From Galbula dea (Eukaryota; Chordata; Aves; Piciformes; Galbulidae): a stretch of DNA of 64,000 nucleotides. The translations under genes and the position numbers were made by a program. The notes beneath the pieces were generated by a model. That model was not told where the DNA came from. It was given only the letters and a program-made list of their open reading frames with translations, and did not search any database. The DNA lies in contig VWZX01005792.1 of assembly GCA_013399015.1 (NCBI GenBank), forward strand, positions 372,001 through 436,000, written 5' to 3'. The first letter of the stretch is position 1. Each line of letters opens with the position of its first letter. Positions 37,483-50,650 of this stretch are shown in pieces.

Positions 37483-37501
37483 GTTACCCAGGTCCTCCTT
37501 T

Positions 37502-40500
37502 GATAGACTGTATCAGTATCCCTCTCCTATCAAGATATATTACTTGATGTTCCATATCAATGTTCTATATTTTTTTTTTTTTAATGTACATCTTATGTTA
37601 CAGAAAGAGCAGCAGTTTTCTTATGGGTTGATTAAATTGAAATTACAGTGATTGATGCTAGCTTATGATCTACTTCCTCTTGTCCATCTGGGGATGGACA
37701 GAGAAAGTCTATTGCACATAGGAGTTGTCTGTCTTGCTCCCTTTCTTCTGTTTTACAGTAAGTGTCTCTTTCACATGGCAACAACAACTTCTTAAATCTA
37801 GGCATGCAGTCTTATGTTGTTTGATTGCCCACTGTAGGTAAGAGTGGAATTCTGGTCTCTAAACAGCTTTGTAGGTGCTGGAGTATCACATATTTAGTAA
37901 CAACAGAATTTTAAAGCTGAAAGTGTATTAGAGCAGGAAGTGCAAGAGCAATGTGCATTTACCCCAGGAGTTAATTGGATTGTTACTACATAATTATAGT
38001 AATGAGGTTGTAGGTTTGCAGCTCATAAATAACTGCACAGTAACCTTTGATAAGATCTAGGTAGCAAATAAGTTAACTTGTTTCCACTACTGTGTTCATT
38101 AGAAAAAGGTCTAGGTAAAGGCAAAGCAAACAGTATATTTATTAATGTATATGTTTTTTGGGTGTTAGCACCTCATATTTTTGAAATATTTTTCCTATGC
38201 AGTTCTAAAACCATTATATTAATTGTTTTTCTTACCTGAAATGAAAGCCAAATGTCTTAAAATACATTTACCTTTGAAGTAATTAAAATGAAGTGTCTGC
38301 TGACCATAGTAAATAAGCAAACATGCTCTGCATGAAAATGAGCAATGAAAAGGAAAAAAATTGTTATGCAAGAAAGTACATATGCAAGAAAGGGGGGGTG
38401 GAATAAAAAAGATTGTAGTTGCAGTTTCTTAAGTGGAACCTTAGCAAACCTAATCAATTTTTCTACTTGTTTCTATTCACATTTTGGTTACCTTATTTGG
38501 ATTTTAATATAATTTTTAAAACAATTTTGACACTTAATAAAGAGGCAGAGATTCTTCCAAAGCATCATTAAAAAGGTATAAAGTAATCTGTAATGCAGTG
38601 ATGGCAATTTTCATGTGAACTTTTCTATGGAAGGATAATAAACTACCTTTAAATTGAGTCTCTCTTCAAGTCTAAGTTAAACCCACAGAAGCAGAAGCGA
38701 ACAGAAAAGAGGTCCATACATGTTCCACAGGACTCCTGTATACATTTTTGCTCAGTTCAATGTCTTTTATTTGCATAATATATCTTAAGCATGCCTAAGC
38801 TTATATGAAAGACTCAGGACTTGATTCTCAGACTTCTGCAGTACAACTTGGAGTAATTGTAGTGAAGTCAATGACCCATGTCTTGCCACCAGTTCTTAAG
38901 TGGAACTTCCAGTGGGTTTCAATAAAGACTTTTGCTTAAAAGTCAACAGCACAGCATGATTCAGGGAAATTACAAGGCTGCAAGCAAAAATCTTACTTTC
39001 TTTTTCCTTTTTTTTTTTTTTCAGAATAGCTTGTGTTTGGCTCTATAAACCAAAATTATTACAAATGATTCAAATCAGTATTCCATCAGAATTGGATGTT
39101 AGAGGTTTCAGTAACGTGCCTAAGCTTCACTGACCGTAAAACTAAATAACTTTTAATTAACACATGTCAAGAGCATGTGAGGCATATATCTCTGTGTTTC
39201 TTTCTGAAAATCTTCCTTACTTTTTTTCAGCTAGTTTTTTTCCTATCCCAACAAAGGAAGCAGCTACTTTACGCTGTACAGTTTGCCAAGCTGTAACTGA
39301 ACTCTATTTACCAGTGCTGCTACCTATGTGCACACATAGAAAACAGGAGTGTTCTTAGAGGAGGAGGTCACTGTTTCAAATGAGATGGTCAGTACCTGGA
39401 CTATGAGATAGCACTGGAGGCAGACTTTGTCTACTGTGCTGGTGAAGTAGTTATGAAAGAAGCAAGTGACACTAATGACTGACATATCTTACCAGAACTA
39501 AAGAAAACTTAGAAGAAATCTTTTTTTTTTCTTTCTTCTTTGCTTAATTTTAAGGCTGCATATGAAATGATTGCTAGAAGCTTGCTAAAAACCCTAAAGT
39601 ATGTCACAACTTATGATGGGAGATGGAGACAGAACAGGATGATGTGGTCCAGTGTTGTGATCCAGCGATACGCTGCATGTTGTGAGCATGAATGTGTATG
39701 TGTTTGTGTTCTGCTGGCATATATTATCCTTAACCACACAGAAAACAACAGAGTTGCTTCAGCAGAAATCTGGTGTAAATGGCATCATAAGCAAGGATAG
39801 GAGTTTGGGCATTTCTCTTTTTCTTTGGTATTTCTCAGCTGCATGCCCTGCTTGTGACTGGTAGCAACTAAGACAGAATGGCAGATGAACTTAGAACTCA
39901 GGTTTCTCCATCATCTCGTAATATGGACCAACACGTGAATTCCTCAGTGTGGGTGAGATAAAACAGAGAGAGCAGAGCTCCTTTCCCTTGTTAGGAAAAT
40001 GGTACAAAGGCAACCAAAGTGCTGGAAAAAGGCACTGTGTGTGTGTAAGGAAGCCAGCTGATGATGTGGGGTACAGTGTATGGCAATAAACAGGTAGTCA
40101 ATGGCCAGTTCTAGCAGCATAAAAACAGTACTAATTTGTAATGTGTAGGGAATGCTGTTTTCTGATTGTTTTTAAACATTAGACCTAACCCTGCTTTTTC
40201 TAATTTAATAGACCATATTCTTCAGGGACCCAGTAAGCAGTTTCCTGTGCTCAGACTATGAAGAAGAGATGTAATCTAGCTGCAAATGCTCACTGAGGAG
40301 TCCTCCTGTGATATAAGAACTCTCTGCTGGCTATTATCAAGTCAAATGTGGGTCTACACTTTTGGTACCCTGTTATAGCTCTGCAGAGACAATGTAACAA
40401 TGACATGAGAAGAAAGAAGATCCCTGCCAACCATGCTGCACATATCATGTCAAAATTGGGCCAAGTGAGGCAACCTGAAGTTGTAAGCTGCAAGCTGCCT

Positions 40501-41776
40501 TAGATGTGATAAGAGGGTGCCACAGCTTTTTCCAGTGATATACCTGAGGATGCTTGCCTGTTACCTGCAGTGTAACACCAGCTCAAAACTGTGCCAGAAA
40601 TCGCACAGACCTGGAGACTTCCCTCACAGCCCTTTCCCACTTTCTGCAGCAAATAGAGGTTAGGGACTAGGGAATTTGCCTCTGCATCTACTCCAGAGCA
40701 GTGCTTGGAGATGAAAGAAGCAACAGTAGAAAAAATGCTCCTACTCTTCGATTTTGATGATATTTTGTTTCTCTCTTGCTCAGTAGGGCAGTTATTTGAC
40801 AAACACAACTGTCCTGAATCAGCTACTTCATAAAGATAAGCCACTTCAAATACTGGTCATAGGACAAATGCATATTTTATAATGATGAATATTTATACAG
40901 ACAGATCAGTTAATGTAAAGCTATTGATAGAATAAGGCAAGATCTTATCATTTCTGTTTCAGTCAGGTTGTTGAAATACTTCATTCCTGAGAGAATTTTC
41001 CCTGGATGAACACTTCAGAAATAAATCTGTTACACAATTTTTTCCCAAGCAAAAGTCTGACCCCAAGGCTTCAGTAAGCACAGTAAACAGTACAATGTAC
41101 AGGAGAGAGCATTTCATCAAAAATAAGGTAAAGATGTATAATGATCCAGGATAAATGTGGGGAAAAGAGCTCTATTTGTCTAATAAGTTTTAAAGTTACT
41201 CAACATTGCATGCTTTCAGATGTTGGAGAGTTATTTTTCCATAACTGTCATATAAAAGGTGAACTAAAGTTATGTTTTAAAAAACCTTTTTTTTTTTTTT
41301 TAAAAAAAAATGGTGGAAATGTCTATTATTATTATTTTGACTTCATTTTTTTCTTAAGTTTGGTGTTCCACTGTAATTTTATATTTCAAAGATGCTTCAC
41401 TACCCATGCTTATAGCAGGCCAAGAGCCATCTGTTCAAACTGGCAGAGTTTATCAGTTTAGACACTTCCCCTTAGTTATGTGGCTGGTGAAAGAAAACTG
41501 CACTGGAACCAGCATCTTGGATTGCTAGTGGAGCAAGCACATGCCTTTCAAAAGACACAATTGCAGAACACCTTGCAAAGCTCTCCAGCCCTTTACAGTC
41601 TGTAGAAAATGGATGGTGTGTAGTTCTTCACTGTCACATAGGCTACTCTAATTCAGTGAAGCATCTGTGCTCCCGTGTGGAGGCACTCTTACTCCTCCAA
41701 ACCGTAGTCGCATTTTTATGCTATTATTTATGTTCTCTCTGTGTAGGTTTGAGTCGGTGAGACGCGCAGAGGGGGA
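37502..41776. other. Non-coding, presumed intronic
   Basis: AT-rich, with no recognised exon or repeat family. T runs occur at about 37571-37583 and 39009-39022. A T15-A9 homopolymer junction lies at 41287-41310. A possible trace of an ancient interspersed repeat near 38810-38890 is discussed as a finding. Confidence 0.5.
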
Positions 41777-41790
41777 GCGCCATCTAGTGG
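41777..41790 (-). promoter_or_regulatory. Consensus CTCF-type binding site
   Basis: The minus strand reads CCACTAGATGGCGC, which matches the CTCF core CCASYAGRKGGCRS at all 14 positions. It sits in a small CpG-containing, G+C-richer patch (about 41755-41792, with GAGACGCGCAGAGGGGGAGC) inside AT-rich DNA. CTCF organises chromatin loops and insulator boundaries. Occupancy cannot be judged from sequence. Confidence 0.7.
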
Positions 41791-41814
41791 AAGATTGCTT
41801 TAATATCTTCCACT
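41786..41814. repeat. 10-bp perfect inverted repeat overlapping the CTCF core
   Basis: AGTGGAAGAT (41786-41795) and ATCTTCCACT (41805-41814) form a perfect 10-bp stem with a 9-nt loop. The left arm overlaps the last five bases of the CTCF motif. Confidence 0.85.
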
Positions 41815-43716
41815 TTTAGATGACGGGCACTTCAGAAGCTTTTAATTTTGGAGACATTATTTTTTTCGTTGAGAGACCTCAATTACAAGTGAGCGTCCTA
41901 TAATATATATATACAGATATGTCAGTTTCTGCACAAAGGCTTGTTAAGTGAGCAGGGAAGGATACTGCTCCAACATTTGGCTGCTGGCACTTGATACATG
42001 TGAACAGCATGTTCTTTCTCCCAGTCTTGAACCATATAATCAGCAGTTTCTTCTCTTCTTTCCATATTGCTACTGTGCACAATTTAGATATTAAATATAT
42101 GTCTTGATTTGCTTTGTAACAGACTGCAAATGAAGCTTCACTGCCTCATCTTGGAAATGTGCAGTGGAAGTAGTTGAAAATAATATTTTCCCCTTCATCA
42201 TTACTGCTTTCAGTTGAATAAATGCACAATTCTTCCAGACTACAGCGAACATTAAAAAGCTGTTCTCATCTGCAGCTTCCAGCCTGAGATGTGCAAAATG
42301 CATCTAATGAAGCTGCAAACATGAGAAAATAGACTGACAAACCCCTCTGTGTAACAGAAAGGGGCTCCTATTTCAAGCAAAAGAAAAAGAGCAGAGGGCA
42401 TCTTTCTGGCAAGAGCAGATGATGTGAGTCTAGCAGTGTCTGAGCTTTTGAAAAAGGGAAATGAAAATGGTGCCTAATGTCCTACCTTCCCTTCCTGAGT
42501 TACAGGGATGGGCCATACTTTTCAACCCTTATATGAGGCAAGGAATAGTGGTGCCAGATCACTGAAATGCCATATAGAGGCAGCAGGTAAAGGCTCAATG
42601 TAGGCAAGTTGGCTCATTGTAAGTTCTTCTGATCAGGCATCGATCTCAACACTTATGCAACAATTAACACGAGACTATATAGTACTCTAAGTGCTGTAGT
42701 CAACAGGTGCTCTGAGAGTACTGAAATTCAGTCAAAGGTGTCAATCCCTTTCAATATGCTTGATTTTGTTCCCAAGGGGAAACTTAGCCTTGATTTAACT
42801 GAGACATCAAGGTTTTTTGTTGGTTTGTTTGTTTGTTTTGCTTTGTTTTGCTTTTCTACCTCATTTTACAAAGGATTCATGAGCTACGAAATAGGGAGAA
42901 GTCAAATTTAAATTCAGTCTAGTGTGATCTTTTGATAGATCAATAATAAATACACATTAGAATATTTTTTTTGCATCCAGAATCACAGCATACCTTTAAT
43001 TTTGATGTAGAAATGAATGTAGAGTTTGATCTGTTTTGTTTTTCCCAAGCAGCAGTCCCCATTTGTTGTGTTTTAGCATTTGCAATACTCGATTCAAAGT
43101 CAATTTTACGTGGAAGGTGTATATCTACAGTGTTCCACATTCAAGGTTTGGGAAACTAGTCTGAATTATGTGAAATACTTACAAGTATTAGCAAGAATAT
43201 ATGAAGTATGGGATCTGAAATAATCAACTTCATAATTGTTGCATAGTGCTGACAAATCTGTAATGATGTGATAACATTAATTTAGAAAGGGAATCAGCCA
43301 TAGCGTTGGCAGACTATTACTCTTCTATCTCAAAACCCAGATTAGCCATTCAGTTGAAAGCAACTTTCTCTACCATATGACATAACATTTTCCTTTCTTA
43401 GAAAAGCCAAACTGAAAAATACTGTATCAAATGGAAAGAAGGGTTAAGATTTACCAATATATGATAATTGATGAGTCAGCCCTGATCTGCTCATCAGTCA
43501 GTCAAGATCTGCTCCACCAGTAACACTGTTCTAGAAAACAGCATTCCCTTCTACTTCATGGCCACAGATCTCCCAGAAGATGACTGCAATAAATGAAAAT
43601 ACTCAACTCTACTAGCTGTTTTATGTAGAATGAGTCTTTCAGAATAGTTGAAAACAAAGGATAATGTTGTATTGCATTCTGGCTTTTTTTTTTGATCTTT
43701 CATTAGAAGCCCAAAT

Positions 43717-43742
43717 TGTGTGTGTGTGTGTGTGTGTGTGTG
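43717..43742. repeat. (TG)13 microsatellite
   Basis: Thirteen uninterrupted TG units, the longest perfect dinucleotide repeat in the window and likely polymorphic. Confidence 0.97.
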
Positions 43743-45966
43743 TTGAGCTTTAAACGTCATTACCTATTTCTCATGAATATTTCAGATCCAGAAATTTACA
43801 GGCTATTGTTCTCATAAGGAAAATGTTGTTTCTGGATGCCTGTGATGAGTGATACAGAAACCCTCAGTAAGAAGAAATAAATCTATTTTGAGTGGGAAAT
43901 ACGGTGTAGACAGCTTTTGCTTCATTTTGTTTTTTACTTGAATAGTCAGAGATTAGAAATGATGTAATACTTGATTTAAGTTTGGTTATTTCCCTGTGGA
44001 ATATACAGATGCTATATTTCCTTATTTTTTGTCAGATGTCAAGGTACCTGAACTGCTGGTAAATGTTAATTTCTTAAAGATAACTGTTTTACTGTGGCAT
44101 GTGTTTTCAGTTGATACACTAGAAGGTGATCCAAGCAGAACTATAGCAAAGATAGGGGGAAGAGAGGTCTCTGCCTCTGCTCACATCAGTGAAGCAACAA
44201 TTCAGAGCAAAGAGGGTCTATCTCCCTCCCTTTTGCCATCTAAAAAAGGGGCTGCAAGTCCATGATGGTAAGGTAAGCCAGTGGTTATGGTTAAAGGGGC
44301 CCAGGGAGGTTGAAAGGAGTGCTCAGTGGGGTCCCCAACTGCCTGGAGGCTGAGAATGGGGTCAGGTGTTAGATGGGCCTGAGGAAAGGAAGTGGATACT
44401 GCTTTGCTCTGAACACAAGTCCAACAAATTGGCAGTGGTAAGTTTTGTCACTCAGAGAAGGCACTCGGGTACTGTTCAGTGGTGTCATGCAGTTCACAAA
44501 TGTAAAACTGCTTTCAGTGAATACAGAGAAAATAAGAATGAGTCATGATGAGCTCTCTGCATTATGCTGATGTGTATTGTGGGTTTCTTCAAACTTGAGC
44601 ATTGCTGACTGAGTGAATGCAGTTTTATGTCAAGGAAGTTTTTAAAAAGGTCTTTGAAGTTAGAAGAGGGAAGAGCAGACTGCTGGGACAGGTAAGGTAA
44701 CTTCAGATGCTTTAAATTGTCACTGTAAGAGTCTGGAGCAGGATGGTTTACTTTTTCCAGGGCTCACTTTCTGGCCAGGGAGAATTGCTATTCTTCTGTC
44801 CTGAGGGAAGAGAAGGGGGTTTTAGAGAGATAGGAGGGGAGGGGTCAGAAGGGCAAAAGAGAGAGACAGTAAGTGTGGTACAGACCCTGAGAAGAATCAG
44901 GGCACTAAGAAATTGCAGGCTGAGGGCTTTCTGCTTATCACAAGCTGGACAGGTAAGCCAAGTTGTCTCAAGTGCTAGAATAAGAGGTGGTGCTTAAGTA
45001 GAATGTATGTATGGCTTTCTACCATGACACTGAGACTTTCCATCACTGAGTGGCAGAATAACAAATGCTTTCATTTGTTTGTGAATTGCTTTAAATGGTT
45101 GCTGTCATGGTGTAATGCAGGATAAATCTGATGAGAAGCCCATCCTAGCTTACTTGGCTAGGAAATAGCTAACTGTGGCTGGTGTGCAGGGATGTGCAGG
45201 CTAGATGCTGATATGAGAGCAGACAAGTTGTTTGATTTTATTTTGGGAGAAGTGAAACCCCGAGGCCTTTCCAAAGCTACACCATAAACATCAGATCCTG
45301 AGAAAGGGCTGCCGAACAGAGCCATCTGGTCCAGTAATAGAAACATGAGCTGTAACAGGAGAACATGAAGGGCAAATGCTCTGTTTTCACACTGTTGGAG
45401 GATGTGCCTTCCCATAATGCAAAATAAATTGTAATCCTTTTTTTTTTCCCCTGTAGAATTTCAGTTGCGTATTAAACCCAGTAAATTACACTGATAGAAT
45501 AAGTGCAGTATTCAAAGGTCTTTTTGAATCTCTATTTCTAATTGATACTTGTGAATGATACATATCCTGCACAGTGAGTGTTGATCTATTGGAAGATAAT
45601 GTAAGCATGAGTAATCTATATCCTGAAAAAAATACTGAGGATTCAGCTTTTTTTTGCTTCCACTCCAGTGTCTCTTTCCTTTGGTTTGATGACTGATGTG
45701 ACATTTGGTAATTAGTATTCTTCAGCTTTCTGTAACATTTGTAATAATAGTGGTGCTTTCACCTACTGATGGCATTAGTAAATAAGTCAGTTTAATTTTT
45801 TATGCACCTGTCAAATTGGCACATTGTAACCACAGGTTTTGATAACTGAAGAACAAACTATTATTTTTATAATGGTCTTATTTCTTAAAGGGATGCCTTA
45901 ATTTCCACCAGGATAATCAGGAAAACAGATCACAAAAGCTCAGAGATGTTTGCATCAGGTTACTAA

Positions 45967-45992
45967 GTTTCTCATATGGGTTTCTCATATGG
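45967..45992. repeat. Perfect 13-bp tandem duplication
   Basis: Two adjacent copies of GTTTCTCATATGG with no mismatch, probably a recent slippage or end-joining duplication. Confidence 0.9.
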
Positions 45993-47791
45993 CATTGGTT
46001 CACCATCACTATCTGATAACCTGAGTGGGGTAGAAGTGAATGGAAGAATCCCCTTGCCATCTTAAGGCCAAGTTTTCTAAAGAAAAGCCTAGCACAGAGA
46101 GAACTGCAGACAAATCTAAGAGGTTTTCTACATATGTTATTCATACAGTATTATGTACGTTCCCCAGACTGCCTTGGTCTCATGCTTTGAGTTGTAAACT
46201 GCTACTTCACAGCTCCCTGTGCTCACATGCAGTTGCTCTTTCCAAGGTCACTTTTAGTTCCTCTTATGGACTTGTCCAAGAGAGATTCCTTACCTTTGAC
46301 AGAGGTGATATCACCACTGCAGACACATTCAGGGCTTTTCAGGCACTCTTAGGTTCCTCTACCATCAAACTAAAGGGAAACTTAAACAGATTTTACCCCA
46401 CCTCCTTCCCCATCTCTCCAGATCCTCCAAAGTTACTCCTACAGAACAGCTCTGTAAGGGAAGAAACCCCCCAAATGGCAGGTGTTCTGCAGACATTTTC
46501 AGGGGGGTGGGTTAGAAGAAGAAATGCTTGCGTCCCACTGTGTCTCTTCTCCCTGTGCCTGCAGAAGATTTTCTGCTCACTGTCACATCACCAATGTGAC
46601 AAATGAGGCCAGTAGAGACAGGGAAGACCTGCTCAGTTCAATCCAATAGTTCACTGGTCTGTGTTGCCTCTCTTTTGTATATCATTGAGGGAGTTGTTTT
46701 AAATAAAGTAAAGCAATTTATTTAATTCCCTTGTTCCTCACTCTGCCTCTTTGCTGAAACCCAATGAATACTGTCTAATGATATGCTAAGGAGAAACAGC
46801 ATGTAAGAATGATCTGTGCAAATACTGCTGTGGATTTTTGCAGGCCAAAAGTCAGTGAGTGAGGAAAAGATGTTGCTTCGAAAGGCAATTATTGCATCTC
46901 AGGTGTTACAGGATAGAGGTTTCTTTGGGCTAAAATGAGTGTGCACTGCATTTTTCCGACAGTCTTACAGCATCCTTCACCCCAGCAATAATGTCCTCTT
47001 TAAGGAGATTTGTATGTAAGCCAAGATGAGATCAGCATTATCCTGCATTAATGACAGAGGTTTTACAGTTTTAGGGAAGTTCTGTCAGTGTGCAAACTGC
47101 AGAAAATCCTAAAATGGGTTACCAATATTTAAGGTGTATTGCAGGTAGGCAGACACGATCCTCTGTATTTATACACGCTTATTAATTAGCCATATGTTTC
47201 TCAAAGTTGTTGGTATGTATTTGAAACTGGAGCAAGTTCATTGCATTGGTGATTCTAGACAAGTAACTGTCATTTTTGTAGGTGAACAGATTGAGCTAAT
47301 AAATCTCCAGCTTCTTAGCTCTTCTACTTTTTTAATTTAGACTCTTGAGCCTGGACCACAACTGCTGCTTCCGAAGTACCAATCACTAACATGACTACTA
47401 ACCTTGTTTTCACCATTGAAAGTATATTGATTGCCATGTATCTTTCTTCTGAAAGAATCATAAATAGGGCAGTAGCTGTTAAGGGGTTGCAGAATAGCTG
47501 TCTACCACAGGAAAAAAGCAAGTTAGATAACCTTTAGACCTTTGGTGTATACTAATTACGATAAGAATTGTGTGAATTTCATTTACACTTGTGTATTTTT
47601 ATATCTATATAAAATTTATTTGTTAAAAGAGGGAGAAATCATAAAGGTAGATTCAAATTGCCTGTAAATGACTTAAGGAATATGTTAATGATCCTGCTCC
47701 AAGTGAATAATTATAAAGCAGGTGCACATGAGATGTGATCATTTAACTGACAGCAAGCAGCTTCTAATGTCTTGAATATCCAAGATCATGG

Positions 47792-47799
47792 TGACGTCA
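47792..47799. promoter_or_regulatory. Palindromic cAMP response element TGACGTCA
   Basis: Full 8-bp CRE, the optimal CREB/ATF site, in a CpG-poor region. E-box-type CAGGTG (47719-47724) lies about 70 bp upstream. Regulatory function is inferred from the motif alone. Confidence 0.4.
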
Positions 47800-49365
47800 T
47801 AGCAGCCAGTCAATAGCTTAGTTCACATCCTCCATTTAATACACAGGAGGACTGTGGGTGTAATTCCCAGATAGAGCTATTGCCCTGCTTACTTAAATAA
47901 CAGTTAATTTATAAACAAACCAAGAAGTCACTCTGCATTGATTTTAATGTGATATATTTCCAGTAAAAAGTTATGCTATTGTCTCACATAGAATATAAGC
48001 ATTGGTGACAGAAAGCATTACTGCATCAAATTGATATTACAGTTTAAATGAACTTGGCTCAAGATGTCCCACTTTAATAGAAATGTGAACTTTTTAATTT
48101 GCCTTCATGCTAGCTAACTTATCATGTTTGTTGTTTTAAAGAAGCCTGTAATTTGGTTCCCTCAAGAGTCAGGGATGTATGCTCTACAGGGCACAAAAGA
48201 GCCCCTGCCTACAGATGGGTTGTCTCATTGAGTGAGGAAATACTTGAACTCTTTAAAGGCCAGTTTTCTTTTGGGCTTATGTCCCACTTCATTTTGCAAG
48301 GCTGTGGAAGATGTTAAGCTTTTCAATATTCTTTGTGGTCAAGATCAGATTTTAAGTGTCTACTGTTCCAAAATTTAAATACTCAGTCTTGAATGTGCAT
48401 GAGTTCACAGAAGGCAATTGTGTGCTGCCTAGGGGTTATCTCCATGATAACAGCAATGAAACTAGAGCAGTAGCTAAATATAGAACAGTTTTTCTGCGTG
48501 TGTTTTATGTGCTGTCATGTAATTACAGATAGATGAAGAATCAAATCTCTGAGCTGCAATAAGGTTTACAAGAAAACCTGCAGAATTCCTAATGTAAAAG
48601 GAGTGGCTTTCAGTTAAGGTTAGCACCGTATGTCTTGAGAAGAACACTACCACCTTATTTAGAATAATAGTATTTTACTGATGCTGGTTATTTTAGCTGC
48701 AAGAGTCTGTAAGAGGAGAGGAGAACTCTTGAAGATATCAGTTCCAAAGCATAATAGAACAGGTGCATCTTAATAGGCCTACCAGGAATGCTTTAGCTGT
48801 TAGCATCTTTTAAATGCTTCTGCTGAGAAACCGTGTTTTCATAACAAGGTTGGTGAGTATTAAACCTGTGATAGTTATTTCTGGGATTACTATGATTTTC
48901 AAAAACAATAAAAACCTGCCAAACAACATTTATGTATTTGTAAATGTTGTAATCCAGAGTCCCACTGATATTTGTGGTGAAAGGTATGCCTAAGGGCACA
49001 TAACCCTCTTTGTACATTGCCAGGACTGCAATCTGGTTTATGACAAAACAGATTCATTTATCTCCAAATAAATAAATTACTTTTGTGAACATTTAGAAAC
49101 ATTTGCATAATTAGGCTGCAAGATCTTAGCAGTCTTTTTCATAATAATTAAACTAATCTAATCTTGGACAGGGTAAACAGACTTACTAGGCTGAGAGCAG
49201 CCTTCAGGCAAGGAACTTACTACATTCTACAGGAACTGTAAGGCTGATGATGTTTGTTAATTATGCAGAGCTTTACTCCACAGTAATAGCAGCGTTTGTA
49301 TTGCCTGAAGCTTATACAGCTAGTCCCAGGCACATCAAATTAGTCTCTGGGTTTTTTTGTCATTC

Positions 49366-49383
49366 TTTTTTTTTAAAAAAAAA
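49366..49383. repeat. T9-A9 homopolymer junction and A/C-rich tract
   Basis: Nine T followed by nine A, then an A/C-rich simple stretch to about 49436. Confidence 0.85.
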
Positions 49384-50242
49384 GCAACAAACCACACCAA
49401 AAAAACCCACCAAACAACAAAACCACAAAACAAAGCAGACACCTCAAATGTTTATGCACTTTCAACAAGGAGGCATTAACCTTACAGTGTTGGATCCTAG
49501 ATCTACATACAATTGGCTGACTCTTCAGTCTGATGGTCTTGATTATCTTCAGATTTGGAATCTTTCATGTCATATAAAGATACAGAAGCTTGTTAAAATA
49601 ACAGCAAGAGGCACCACTTACTTTTTCTAGGACTTTGGGAAAAAAAGATTGAGAATATCAGGGCAGTTCTCAGACAAGAAGTTAATCAAAACTGATTACC
49701 ATCAATCAAAAAATGAACACCAGAAACAGTGCCCAGCAAATTCTAAAAAAGATTTCCTTTCTTTAAAGATCTGCTATCCTTGTCTAGTTCTGTACAAGTT
49801 ATCTGTTTTTGAGGATTTCACCTGAGAAGTACACTCAAGAATAATTTTTCTACTTAAAACCAGGATATGGCATTAACTATTTAAAAATTTGTTCCTTAAT
49901 AAAACTGGTTTGTAGACAAGAATTTATTTTCTGAATATTTTTTCCTATAAATAGAGCATGAAGTTAAATCCCCCTGATACTTTCTTCTGCTTTGTTTAAT
50001 TTAAAATATTTTTATAAAATGGAATTTGTGTGATTAGCCCTTAAGAATATGATTTATAAGGTGTTTTTGTTTGTTTTGTTTGGGGTTTTTTTCTGCCCCT
50101 CAGAATTTGCATACAAACTCACAATGCATTTCTTCTTTTCAGTAAAGATTTAGTTACATCTGGATAGGAATAATGATGTCTGACTCCTGCAAAATAGGTG
50201 GCTAAACCATGTGAAAGTGGTATAGCATGAAGGAATACCACT

Positions 50243-50650
50243 AATCACAGAATCACAGCATGTTAGGAGTTGGAAGGGACCAACTCTCCAGCCTGCCTAA
50301 GTCTCTCTGAATGGCAGCAGAACCCTCCAGTGTGTCAGCCATTCCACCCAGTTTAGTGTCATCAGCAAACTTGCTGACAGTGGACATTGTTTATCCTGAT
50401 TTCAGTGAAGAGTTTGACACTGTCTTCAACAGCATCCTTGCAGCTAAACTGAGGAAGTGTGGTCTGGTTGACTGGGCAGTGAGGTGGTTTGTGAACTGGT
50501 TGAAGGACAGAAGTCAGAGCGTCATGGTCAATGGGGTGGAGTCTAGTTGGAGGCCTGTGTCTAGTGGAGTCCCTCAGGGGTCAGTACTGGGACCAGTACT
50601 TTTCAACATATTCATTTTCAGTCTGGATGAGGGAACAGAGTGTACTGTCA
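50243..50650 (-). mobile_element. CR1 LINE with 5' inversion (twin-priming-like)
   Basis: Two oppositely oriented CR1 pieces form one insertion. Piece one (50243-50380, minus) starts at the terminal repeat (AATCACAGAATCACAGCATG). After an internal deletion near 50281 it reads the ORF2 segment from SKFADD to LESW in sense. Piece two (50378-50650, plus) reads ORF2 from motif A (here DIVYPDFSEEFD) through SSGVPQGSVLGP to GTECTV. Piece two ends where piece one begins in the parent element. Both contain CTGTCA at that point, and the inversion junction shares CAG (50378-50380). No functional protein can be made. Confidence 0.92.

Larger units (their letters stand above)
36748..37501 (-). mobile_element. 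CR1 LINE, RT region only, both ends missing
   Basis: Minus-strand CR1 covering the RT and the block after it. It lacks the 3' UTR and tail: sense similarity ends near GTAGATGGAAG at about 36749. At the high-coordinate side the sequence GGAGGTGATGCTG is followed by a TA-rich expansion, and similarity resumes at TATAGTTACCCAGGTCCTCC before fading at about 37501. Together with 19959-20815 it forms a long inverted pair. Confidence 0.93.
41815..50242. other. Non-coding, presumed intronic, with a few simple features
   Basis: No recognised gene or interspersed repeat in about 8.4 kb. Contents listed separately are a (TG)13 microsatellite, a 13-bp tandem duplication, a palindromic CRE and a T9-A9 junction. 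A 188-codon open frame at 46040-46606 has no recognisable domain and is treated as chance. Confidence 0.5.

Noticed and set aside
46040..46606. 188-codon plus-strand open frame, the longest outside CR1
   Set aside because: No recognisable domain, signal or repeat relationship, compositionally ordinary, and of a length expected by chance in 64 kb of six frames.
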